Shown here: one piece after another, positions 1-5,382 of the stretch
How the letters are laid out: each line of letters opens with the position of its first letter
How positions within the stretch are numbered: the first letter of the stretch is position 1
Origin: Methanobacteriota archaeon
Lineage (GTDB): Archaea; Thermoplasmatota; Thermoplasmata; RBG-16-68-12
Direction: 5' to 3'
Assembly: GCA_005878325.1 (NCBI GenBank)
Contig: VBMR01000158.1
Coordinates: 1 to 7,980, forward strand
Length of the DNA stretch: 7,980 nucleotides
Notes under the pieces: model-generated
The model's database searches: none
Seen by the model: the letters and a program-made list of their open reading frames with translations, nothing else
Told to the model about the DNA's origin: nothing
Program-made: the position numbers and the translations under genes

Positions 1-152
1 ATCCAGTCCGGTTCGTTTTTCTTGTGCGAGATGAGACGGACGACATCCTCACTGAGTCCCTTCGGGACCATCTCCTCGTCCAGGTCCGAGACGAAGCCGT
101 ACTTGTACTCCTGCTTCGCCATCTGCTCCTGAATCGTGCTCTTCGAGACCAT
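1..152 (-). CDS. sufB: SufB, Fe-S cluster assembly scaffold subunit (N-terminal 50 residues only; runs off the left edge)
   Basis: Only the first 50 codons are present; the gene continues beyond base 1. The translation opens MVSKSTIQEQMAKQEYKYGF and carries the SufB N-terminal pattern YKYGF, then KGLSEDVVRLIS and KKNEPDW, which I recognise as the start of the SufB family. SufB is the scaffold of the SufBC(D) complex, on which cytosolic [4Fe-4S] clusters are built. Two in-frame ATGs lie at 158 and 152. The Shine-Dalgarno GGAGGT at 159-164 abuts the first and sits 6 nt from the second, so I chose 152. The gene is divergent from an A-type carrier gene, fitting a shared Fe-S biogenesis locus, and sufC or sufD could lie outside the window. 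A TATA-like stretch and a palindrome lie upstream. The family call is firm; the rest of the protein cannot be assessed. Confidence 0.9.
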   Translation of the reverse strand, partial: MVSKSTIQEQMAKQEYKYGFVSDLDEEMVPKGLSEDVVRLISHKKNEPDW

Positions 153-158
153 GCCCAT

Positions 159-164
159 ACCTCC
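159..164 (-). promoter_or_regulatory. Shine-Dalgarno of sufB that decides the start
   Basis: The minus strand reads GGAGGT here. It leaves no spacer before the ATG at 158 but an ideal 6-nt spacer (ATGGGC) before the ATG at 152, which favours the second ATG. Confidence 0.7.
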
Positions 165-191
165 CGCAATTCAGGGAGTGGCACGAGAGAC

Positions 192-210
192 TATAACATC
201 GTTATATATA
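192..210. promoter_or_regulatory. sufB TATA box overlapped by a 15-bp palindromic operator candidate
   Basis: Positions 192-206 read TATAACATCGTTATA, a perfect inverted repeat of two 6-bp arms around ATC. The right arm runs into an alternating TA tract ending at 210. On the minus strand this tract is TATATATAA, a good archaeal TATA box about 50 nt from the sufB ATG, so transcription would start near 180 with a leader of about 28 nt. The palindrome occupies the space from the TATA box towards the start site, where a bound repressor would block TBP/TFB or RNA polymerase. That an iron- or redox-responsive regulator binds here is inference from the genes served. The tract could also serve the plus strand, but it lies more than 100 nt from that gene. 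Confidence 0.5.
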
Positions 211-276
211 GGTTTGGTCGTGGACTTGTCGAATAGCCAAGATGCCTCTCCCACGGCGTGCTATCCGTGGCGGAAG

Positions 277-284
277 ACTTAAGG
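277..284 (+). promoter_or_regulatory. Candidate TATA box of the A-type carrier gene
   Basis: ACTTAAGG follows a purine-rich CGGAAG (BRE-like) and is the only A/T-rich spot close to the gene. A start about 25 nt downstream, near 305, would give a very short leader of about 12 nt before the ATG at 317. No strong Shine-Dalgarno precedes that ATG, which fits a short-leader or leaderless-like transcript. Confidence 0.4.
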
Positions 285-316
285 CCGGGGGCCACCTTCA
301 AACGAATCGAGACGCA

Positions 317-667
317 ATGTCGGTAATGGCCTCGGAGGAACCGTCGCTTGTCGTGACGGACAGCGCGGTCCGTCGGATCCACGTGTTACAGCAGAAGGAG
401 ACGCGGCCCGATGCGTCCCTGCGACTGCGCATCATCGCCGGCGGATGCAGCGGGATGCAGTATCGCATGGACCTCGCCGACGCGCCCCGCGGGACCGACG
501 TCATCGTCGCGGCGGAAGACGTCCGCGTGTTCGTCGATCCGAAGAGTCTGACGTATCTGAAGGGGTCGAAGTTGGAGTGGGAAGAGGACCTCTTCGGCGG
601 CCAGTTCAAGATCACGAACCCCAATGCGAAGCACTCGTGTTCCTGCGGCCTGAGTTTCACGATCTAG
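317..667 (+). CDS. A-type Fe-S carrier protein (IscA/SufA/ErpA/HesB family)
   Basis: This is a complete 116-residue protein of usual family length. A-type carriers receive [2Fe-2S]/[4Fe-4S] clusters from the scaffold and hand them to apo-proteins in the cytosol. The three ligand cysteines are at C44 (in AGGCSGMQY), C108 and C110 (in HSCSCGLSF), spaced C-x63-C-x-C as in IscA. The family's usual CGC is CSC here, with the two liganding cysteines kept. The ATG at 317 was chosen because the conserved domain starts soon after (LVVTDSAV). An ATG three codons later is an alternative. The open frame extends upstream to 242, but that part is low-complexity basic sequence overlapping the probable promoter. 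The gene is divergent from sufB and convergent with the HdrD-like gene. Which subfamily (IscA, SufA or ErpA) it belongs to cannot be decided from sequence alone. Confidence 0.92.
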   Translation: MSVMASEEPSLVVTDSAVRRIHVLQQKETRPDASLRLRIIAGGCSGMQYRMDLADAPRGTDVIVAAEDVRVFVDPKSLTYLKGSKLEWEEDLFGGQFKITNPNAKHSCSCGLSFTI

Positions 668-669
668 CT

Positions 670-691
670 TGAATCCGCGGGTCAGGATTCA
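670..691. terminator. Hairpin in the convergent gap, possible bidirectional 3'-end signal
   Basis: TGAATCC (670-676) and GGATTCA (685-691) form a perfect 7-bp stem around an 8-nt loop. The hairpin sits in the 21-bp gap between the carrier stop (665-667) and the stop of the HdrD-like gene (691-689), and overlaps the latter. There is no T-tract on either side, so a classic intrinsic terminator is not shown; a 3'-end stabilising or road-block structure is equally possible. Confidence 0.35.
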
Positions 692-1861
692 CAAGGCGTT
701 CGCGAGCATTTCGGCCAGGTCCACGATGCTCAGGGGCATGTTGCGCTTCGACGCGACGTCCTCGAAGTGCAGTTCCGCGTGAGGACAGGTCGTCACGACG
801 GTCGGAGCGCCCGTGTCCTCCGCGGCATCCAGCCGTCGTTGACCAACGCTCACGGCCTGCTCCGGGAACACCGCGGGGAAGCCGCCACCGGCGCCGGAGC
901 AGAGGGCGTCCTCGTGGTGCGGCGAGATCTCAAGGACCTTTAGGTCCCGGATGAACTTGAGCGCCTGCCGCGGCGGATCGTAGACCTTCGCGACGCGAGA
1001 CATGTGACAGGCGTCGTGGAAGGCCACCTTTTGCGGCAGCGGCTTCGTGAACGCGATCCGCTTTTCGCGGATCAGCTTCTCCACGTAGTGGGAGATGTGG
1101 AACACGCTGTACGGCGGGTTCCCGCCCCATTGGCGGTAGTCACGGGCGAAGGCCCGGTAGCACTCCGCGCAGGCCGTCACGAGGACCTTCGCGCCGGTCT
1201 CCTCGACCGCCTGGACGTTGTGGGGCATCAACTCCTCCTTCGTGACTTCCTGGTATCCCATCCGGGCCAGGGGGGCGCCCGTGCACCATTCCTCCGGTCC
1301 GAGGATCTGATATGGAACCTTCGCGGCGTTGAGGATTTTCACGACCGCGCGGGCAATCTGCTGCCGCTTGTAGCTCGCGGCGCAGCCGACCCAGTAGAGG
1401 ACCTCCGGATGCTCGGACTGAACCGCTTCCGGAGGGATCCACGCCCCTCGCTTTTCCGCGGGTTCGCCGTACAGGTTGTGGGTCTGCCGCACATTCCCCA
1501 GGTACGGGGCGAGCTGGGGTCGCTCGTACCCGGACGCCACCATCCAAGCCTTCACGTCGTCCCAAAGGGCGTCGAACGGAATGTCCACGGGACAGACTTC
1601 CGTGCAGGCCCCGCATCCCGTACATTCCCAGGAATTCCGGCCGAATTCCTCGCCCGGTTTCACGTCCCGGCGCAACAGGAGGTCCAGGGGGCCGCGCATC
1701 TCGTACTGACGCAGGGCGAAGACCCGCCCCCGCGGGGAGGCGCCCTCCCAGCCCGCCTCCTGGTACGCGGGACAGACCGGGACGCAATAGCCGCACATCG
1801 TGCACGCGTGGACGTCCTCCTGAATCGGAGGCATCTTCGCGAGACGGGGCACTCGCTCCAC
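689..1861 (-). CDS. HdrD-like iron-sulfur oxidoreductase: two [4Fe-4S] motifs plus degenerate tandem CCG domains
   Basis: This 390-residue protein has the heterodisulfide reductase HdrD/GlcF layout. Two ferredoxin motifs come first, C20-C23-C26-C30 and C80-C83-C86-C90, followed by two cysteine-rich CCG repeats. Repeat 1 has C160 (WVGC), C193 (WCTGAP), and C231/C234. Repeat 2 has C285 (HDAC), C321 (LCSGAGGG) and C359 (CPHA). The paired cysteines of the CCG signature are CT and CS, and the last CxxC is CPHA, so the non-cubane cluster ligands of true HdrB/HdrD are incomplete. I expect an electron-transfer or thiol/disulfide redox role in the cytosol or at the membrane; the substrate is unknown. 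It is last in the minus-strand operon, 8 nt after the rubrerythrin-like gene. The GTG at 1861 is the first start; GTG at 1852 or ATG at 1834 are credible alternatives, all upstream of the first cluster. A FAD-oxidase partner (GlcD type) is not adjacent. Confidence 0.82.
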   Translation of the reverse strand: MERVPRLAKMPPIQEDVHACTMCGYCVPVCPAYQEAGWEGASPRGRVFALRQYEMRGPLDLLLRRDVKPGEEFGRNSWECTGCGACTEVCPVDIPFDALWDDVKAWMVASGYERPQLAPYLGNVRQTHNLYGEPAEKRGAWIPPEAVQSEHPEVLYWVGCAASYKRQQIARAVVKILNAAKVPYQILGPEEWCTGAPLARMGYQEVTKEELMPHNVQAVEETGAKVLVTACAECYRAFARDYRQWGGNPPYSVFHISHYVEKLIREKRIAFTKPLPQKVAFHDACHMSRVAKVYDPPRQALKFIRDLKVLEISPHHEDALCSGAGGGFPAVFPEQAVSVGQRRLDAAEDTGAPTVVTTCPHAELHFEDVASKRNMPLSIVDLAEMLANAL

Positions 1862-1869
1862 CCACCCGA

Positions 1870-2448
1870 CTACGGCCGAAGTTCCGCGAGTTGCCGGTCG
1901 GCCTGAGACGCCTCGCCCTCGTCCTCGCGGGCCAGTTCCTCCAGGATGGTGCGCGTCGAGGGCGACACCTCAGCCGCGGAGGCCCGCAGGAGGATCGCGA
2001 TGCTGCGGTCCGTCTGCGCCGCGATCTCCCACGCCTTCGACAGGGCGATCTCCTTTTCAAACGCGTACCGGGCGGCCCCGCAGCTCGGGCATTGGCTCGG
2101 CATCGCCTTCGTCTCGGCGGCGTAGCCGCAGACGTAACATTCGACCTTGGATACCGCGTCCATCGGATAGATTCCCGGAAGGACCGCGACCTGCTTCGCT
2201 TGCGTTCCGGCCACGGCTTCGATCTTCGCGAGCTGCGTCTTCTTCTGACGTCCGAGCTCCTCGAATGCGACCTTCACCCGCATCTCGGCGACCGCCACGT
2301 TGGCGAGGTCATAGAAGGTCAGGCCCTCGACAATGGCGCCGACCGCCTTGGCGAGTGCGTCCGCTTCCCCCCCAAGCTTCGAGGTTAAGATAGCCGGCCA
2401 CCCCGGAATCGGATGATGTACCAAAAGCCGCCGAGAGGATATCAACAT
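1870..2448 (-). CDS. Rubrerythrin-like protein with a central rubredoxin-type Cys4 knuckle
   Basis: This 192-residue protein has a rubredoxin-like metal knuckle, C104-x2-C107 (CYVCGY) and C120-x2-C123 (CPSCGA), that should bind one Fe or Zn. Around it are helical segments resembling ferritin-like/rubrerythrin helix pairs: residues 33-78 (EGLTFYDLA then FEELGRQKK) and 134-190 (then ILEELARED). Classical rubrerythrins have the knuckle after or before the whole four-helix diiron domain; here it lies in the middle. The expected ExxH iron ligands look degraded (QxxT at 68-71), so peroxidase activity is doubtful. The ATG at 2448 follows AGGAGG (2451-2456) at only 2 nt; the TTG next to it has better spacing. 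The open frame extends to 2502, but that part overlaps the upstream gene and lacks the Shine-Dalgarno. It is fifth in the operon, so a redox or oxidative-stress role or an electron carrier for the HdrD-like protein is inferred. Confidence 0.65.
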   Translation of the reverse strand: MLISSRRLLVHHPIPGWPAILTSKLGGEADALAKAVGAIVEGLTFYDLANVAVAEMRVKVAFEELGRQKKTQLAKIEAVAGTQAKQVAVLPGIYPMDAVSKVECYVCGYAAETKAMPSQCPSCGAARYAFEKEIALSKAWEIAAQTDRSIAILLRASAAEVSPSTRTILEELAREDEGEASQADRQLAELRP

Positions 2449-2485
2449 TTCCTCCTGGTTCGCGGCCGGTAAACACGCGCGAGGT

Positions 2486-2794
2486 CTAGATGCCCCAGCC
2501 AAACTGCTTTTTCGCGGTCTCCGACATCATCTCGGGCGTCCACGGAGGATCCCAGACGATGTTCACGACGGCTTCCTTGACGCCTTGCAGCTGTTCGAGC
2601 TTCCGCTTCACGTCCTGGTGGATATATGCGGAGGCGGGACAGCCGGGAGCCGTGAGGGTCATGCGAACATCGACCTTGCCTTCCTCCGGCTTGAGGTCGA
2701 TGTTGTAGACCAGGCCGAGGTCGTAGATGTTGATCGGAATCTCCGGATCGTAGCACTTCCGGAGGACGCTAATCACGTCTTCCTTCGAGGCCAT
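2486..2794 (-). CDS. DUF59/MIP18 family protein (SufT/PaaD-like Fe-S maturation factor)
   Basis: The 102-residue protein matches the stand-alone MIP18 (DUF59) family over its length. It has an N-terminal helix, then DPEIPINIYDLGLVY (16-30), the conserved T-x-P-G-C-P with C52, a V-rich strand, and WDPPWTPEMMS (81-91). Family members (SufT, PaaD, CIA2-type) act in the cytosol in Fe-S cluster insertion or maturation of target enzymes, and C52 is the residue usually considered functional. The ATG at 2794 follows AGGAG (2801-2805) with a 6-nt spacer; an in-frame TTG one codon earlier is less likely. It is the fourth gene of the cluster, 40 nt after the DUF2203 gene and 37 nt before the rubrerythrin-like gene. 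Fe-S proteins in the same cluster (HdrD-like) and sufB nearby make it a plausible maturation factor, though the client is not shown. I leave out a symbol because SufT and PaaD cannot be separated here. Confidence 0.88.
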   Translation of the reverse strand: MASKEDVISVLRKCYDPEIPINIYDLGLVYNIDLKPEEGKVDVRMTLTAPGCPASAYIHQDVKRKLEQLQGVKEAVVNIVWDPPWTPEMMSETAKKQFGWGI

Positions 2795-2834
2795 CAAATG
2801 CTCCTTCGGCTGTTCCTACGCAGACGGCGGGATA

Positions 2835-3296
2835 TTAACGTTCCGTTTGCGGCGCAAGCGGCTTTCGACCCGCGAAGCCCCCTCGGAGGGTGTGCCACCA
2901 ACCCACCCCTTTTTCCCCGCGCTGCCAGCACAGGTACACGACTTCGTTTCCCATCCGGGACGGGAAGTCGACGAGGCCCCGGTGAAGATCCTTGACCTCG
3001 CAACCGAAGGCGAGGACCTCATCGATGTCCGCTTGGATGGACCGGTCCAGGTCGGACCGTTCGCGGACATACAGAGCGTAGGTGTCGCGGTCGACCATCA
3101 GTGCCTCGCCGATGCCTCCCCCGTAGTAGGCCTCGTAGTCGTCCGTCAGTTCGCGAAGTTCCCGCATCCGGGCGAACTTCGGGTCGAGTCGGAGGAAAAT
3201 CTCCTCGAGAGCGGGGATGAGGGCATTCGCCTCATCCACAGTGAACATCCGGTCGGGCAGGTCCGAATGCAGGCGGATATCGGCGGGACCACCCAT
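2835..3296 (-). CDS. DUF2203 family protein
   Basis: This 153-residue protein has the hallmarks of DUF2203: FTVDEANALIP near the start (18-28), a helical coiled middle, and then the conserved C-terminal block GCEVKDLHRGLVDFPS (98-113), VVYLCWQRGE (119-128), GWWH (132-135) and GGFAGR (139-144). The family has no established function. The conserved Cys (C99, C123), His and Glu residues could bind a metal, but this is speculative. No signal peptide or membrane segment is visible, so it is probably cytosolic. The ATG at 3296 has a purine-rich AAGGAAGGGA stretch upstream; M17 at 3248, directly before the conserved FTVDEA block, is an alternative and would give a more typical length. It lies 44 nt after the methionine synthase gene and 40 nt before the DUF59 gene, with no promoter evident in the gaps, so co-transcription is likely. 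Confidence 0.8.
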   Translation of the reverse strand: MGGPADIRLHSDLPDRMFTVDEANALIPALEEIFLRLDPKFARMRELRELTDDYEAYYGGGIGEALMVDRDTYALYVRERSDLDRSIQADIDEVLAFGCEVKDLHRGLVDFPSRMGNEVVYLCWQRGEKGVGWWHTLRGGFAGRKPLAPQTER

Positions 3297-3340
3297 CGCC
3301 GTCCCTTCCTTCCATGGTCAGCCCAGGACTTGACCTTTTC

Positions 3341-4312
3341 CTAGGTCCATCCATGAGCCGTCCGCACGGCCCGCGTCGCGGCCACCATGTTCCGTAGTTT
3401 CGCCTGCGCCTCTTCCAGGCTGCGGGTCTTGAGGCCGCAATCCGGATCGATGAATAGCTGCGTGGGCGAGAAGATGGTCAGGGCTTTCTCGATTCGTTCC
3501 CGGATCAAGGCTTCCGGCTCAATCACATGGCTATGGACATCGATCACGCCGAAGGCAATCTCCTTCTTCAAGGGCTCCCGCTTGAACCGGTCCAGGAGGT
3601 CGAGGCCGGAGTTCGACATCTCGAGGTCCAGCTGGTCGACGGGGAGTTTGTTGAAGTACGCGAAGATGTCGTTGTAGTTCCCGTAGCAGGTGTGGAGGAC
3701 CGTGTTCGCCTGGAGGCCCTTCGTCACGATGCCGACCGCCTTCACGAGGAGCGGGAGCTCATCGAACCGCGTGGACAGAGCGGGCTCATCGACTTGGACG
3801 ACCTTCGCGCCGGCGGCCTCGAGGGCCCGGGCCTCCTCATGGAGGAGTTTCGCGAAGGCGAGGCAGGCGTCCGCCCGGGAGCCATAGTACTCGTCGAAAG
3901 ACCAGTCCATCATGGTGTACGGACCCGTGATCATTCCCTTCACGGGCCGGTCCGTGTGCGCCTGCGCGAACTTGAACCAGTCCACGCTGATCGGGCCACG
4001 AAGCCGCAACTCGTCCGTGATGATTGGCTTCTTGTAATACCGGTTCCCGTAGGACCGGACGAGACCCGAAATCTCGGTCCCTTCGATGTTCTCTGCGAAA
4101 TAGGTCGCCATGTCCCCGCGATACTGTTCTCCATCGACGAGGATGTCGATCCCAATGTCCTCCTGGAACTGGATCCACTCCGCGGTCGCCTTCTCCTCGA
4201 GTTCGCGGAGGGCCTCCTTCGACAAATCGCCCCTCGACGACTTCGTGCGGGCCCGCGACAAGTACTCCGGCTTGGGGAACGATCCCACGCTCGTCGTGAG
4301 GAGCGCTTTCAT
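3341..4312 (-). CDS. metE: Cobalamin-independent methionine synthase, catalytic (MetE C-terminal-type) protein
   Basis: This 323-residue stand-alone protein equals the C-terminal barrel of MetE. It transfers a methyl group to homocysteine to make methionine. All four zinc ligands of the family are visible: H207 and C209 (in HTCYGNYND), E231 (in LEMSNSGLD) and C292 (in DPDCGLKTR). VDEPAL at 174-179 is another family signature, and SVGSFPKP (8-15) marks the barrel start. The ATG at 4312 overlaps the upstream stop as ATGA, giving translational coupling to the paralogue. The open frame continues to 4555, but that portion lies inside the upstream gene. Archaeal single-domain MetE proteins are known to use a methylated corrinoid rather than methyl-folate, for example in Methanothermobacter. 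The methyl donor here cannot be read from sequence. The next genes in the operon are DUF2203 and DUF59. Confidence 0.92.
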   Translation of the reverse strand: MKALLTTSVGSFPKPEYLSRARTKSSRGDLSKEALRELEEKATAEWIQFQEDIGIDILVDGEQYRGDMATYFAENIEGTEISGLVRSYGNRYYKKPIITDELRLRGPISVDWFKFAQAHTDRPVKGMITGPYTMMDWSFDEYYGSRADACLAFAKLLHEEARALEAAGAKVVQVDEPALSTRFDELPLLVKAVGIVTKGLQANTVLHTCYGNYNDIFAYFNKLPVDQLDLEMSNSGLDLLDRFKREPLKKEIAFGVIDVHSHVIEPEALIRERIEKALTIFSPTQLFIDPDCGLKTRSLEEAQAKLRNMVAATRAVRTAHGWT

Positions 4313-5286
4313 CCGGCCACTCCCACCTCGTCGGCGACCGTCCGGAGGATCCGGAGTTTCCTTCGCGCCCGGTCTCGCGGAAGAAATTCCAATCCGTTGG
4401 AGGGCGAGAGATACGACGCCTTCAGGTCGATGGAGCCGCCGAGTTCCTGGACCTTCTTCGCCACCCCGGCGGATTCCTCCTCCTTTGTGTTCCGCGCATC
4501 GATCAACCCGAGGATGAGCGGCTTCTCCGACCCATGTTTCGCGAGCGCCGACCACGTGCCCGCCCCTTGAACCAGGTCGAGGCCCACGAGGTCCGCGGGT
4601 GCGTCGATCAGGTCCGGAAGGATCCGGGCCACGTCGCCGAAATAGGTGAATAGGATGAGATCGGATTTCCCCTTTCGGGCCCGAATCCTCTCCAGCGTTT
4701 CTGCGACGAGGGCCAAGTCCTCCGGATGTCGGGTTAGGATCGGTTCATCGATCTGCACCTGGGTCGCGCCTGCCCGCACGAGGGCGTCCACCTCTTCCGC
4801 GACCGCGGCCGCCAGGTCGAGCGCGAGCGCTTTCTTCGAGTGATAGTGCTTGTCGAGCGCGAGGGAAGCGAGGGTCACGGGACCCGTCAGGACCGCCTTG
4901 ACGGGTGATTTCGAATGAGACTGGGCGAATGTCCATTCGTCGAGCAGGATCGGAGCCTTCCACGAGACGGGGCCGCGGACCACGGGCTGGCGATAGTACG
5001 TATTCGTGTCGAAATACCGCGCCAGGCCATTGATCTCAACCGATGCGAGTTTTCCTGCCAGATGACTCTGACTGTCGTACCACGAGATCTGACCGTCCGT
5101 GACGACCTCGATGCCCGCCTCGTTCTGCTCCCGCAGCACGGCTTGGACGACCTCCCTCTCGAGAGATTTCAACGCGGCTTCGTCGATCTCGCCTTTGTCG
5201 AGGCGCGCAATCCCCCGACGAAGGATCTGCTCCTCCGGCGTGTCGCCGATCCGAGGATAGGATCCGACGACCGTTGTGTGAACCAT
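4309..5286 (-). CDS. MetE-like protein without zinc ligands (MetE N-terminal-type half)
   Basis: This 325-residue paralogue of the next gene shares GSYPR (8-12), the VxTDGxxS pattern (62-68), TGPVT (134-138) and QIDEP (178-182). It lacks the zinc site: where the catalytic half has HTC, E and PDCGLKT, this one has FTY (213-215), D237 and PSNGLEF (N297 at the Cys position). It therefore cannot carry the homocysteine-activating zinc in the usual way. In full-length MetE the N-terminal barrel is such a zinc-less duplicate, and here the gene order (zinc-less first, catalytic second) reproduces that order. It probably binds the methyl donor or forms a complex with the catalytic half; that is inference. 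It is the first gene of the operon, beginning at ATG 5286. The Shine-Dalgarno is weak (GAG within TGAGCTG). A TATA-like element and a palindrome lie upstream. Confidence 0.87.
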   Translation of the reverse strand: MVHTTVVGSYPRIGDTPEEQILRRGIARLDKGEIDEAALKSLEREVVQAVLREQNEAGIEVVTDGQISWYDSQSHLAGKLASVEINGLARYFDTNTYYRQPVVRGPVSWKAPILLDEWTFAQSHSKSPVKAVLTGPVTLASLALDKHYHSKKALALDLAAAVAEEVDALVRAGATQVQIDEPILTRHPEDLALVAETLERIRARKGKSDLILFTYFGDVARILPDLIDAPADLVGLDLVQGAGTWSALAKHGSEKPLILGLIDARNTKEEESAGVAKKVQELGGSIDLKASYLSPSNGLEFLPRDRARRKLRILRTVADEVGVAG

Positions 5287-5331
5287 GGCAACAGCTCAGG
5301 ATGTGACGCAGACGAAGGAAAATGAGGGCAG

Positions 5332-5340
5332 AATAAAAAG
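5332..5340 (-). promoter_or_regulatory. Candidate TATA box of the methionine synthase operon
   Basis: The minus strand reads CTTTTTATT after GGAGG (BRE-like), in a 96-bp gap between nuoI and the MetE-like gene. A start about 25 nt downstream would fall near 5310, giving a leader of about 25 nt to the ATG at 5286. The T-run could also act as the archaeal T-rich terminator of nuoI, and both uses are compatible. Confidence 0.5.
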
Positions 5341-5346
5341 CCTCCA

Positions 5347-5360
5347 ATTCCATTTGGAAT
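5347..5360. promoter_or_regulatory. 14-bp palindrome upstream of the methionine operon TATA box
   Basis: ATTCCATTTGGAAT has two perfect 6-bp arms around TT. It lies about 7 bp upstream of the TATA-like element on the minus strand, a position typical of a regulator site. Read as RNA at the end of the nuoI transcript, it is a 6-bp hairpin followed 7 nt later by TTTTTATT, so a terminator is the main alternative. Confidence 0.4.
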
Positions 5361-5382
5361 AATCGGGCGACTCCGACGTCCT

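Noticed and set aside
242..316. 25-codon N-terminal extension of the A-type carrier
   Set aside because: The sequence is basic and unconserved, covers the likely TATA box, and the family begins near the ATG at 317.
1004..1906. A 300-codon plus-strand open frame antisense to the HdrD-like gene
   Set aside because: It is the mirror of a strong codon bias, has no recognisable domain, and the opposite strand carries clear Fe-S motifs.
4313..4555. N-terminal extension of the catalytic MetE to 404 residues
   Set aside because: The extra 81 codons lie wholly inside the upstream MetE-like gene, are unlike any MetE, and the ATGA overlap at 4309-4312 gives a natural start.
3527..4570. A 347-codon plus-strand open frame antisense to the methionine synthase genes
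   Set aside because: Shadow frame; the minus-strand proteins hold all MetE signatures.
3341..5286. A frameshifted single full-length MetE
   Set aside because: Both halves have complete ends, the first stops in a typical ATGA junction, and the second starts with its own barrel signature. Two genes explain the data better.
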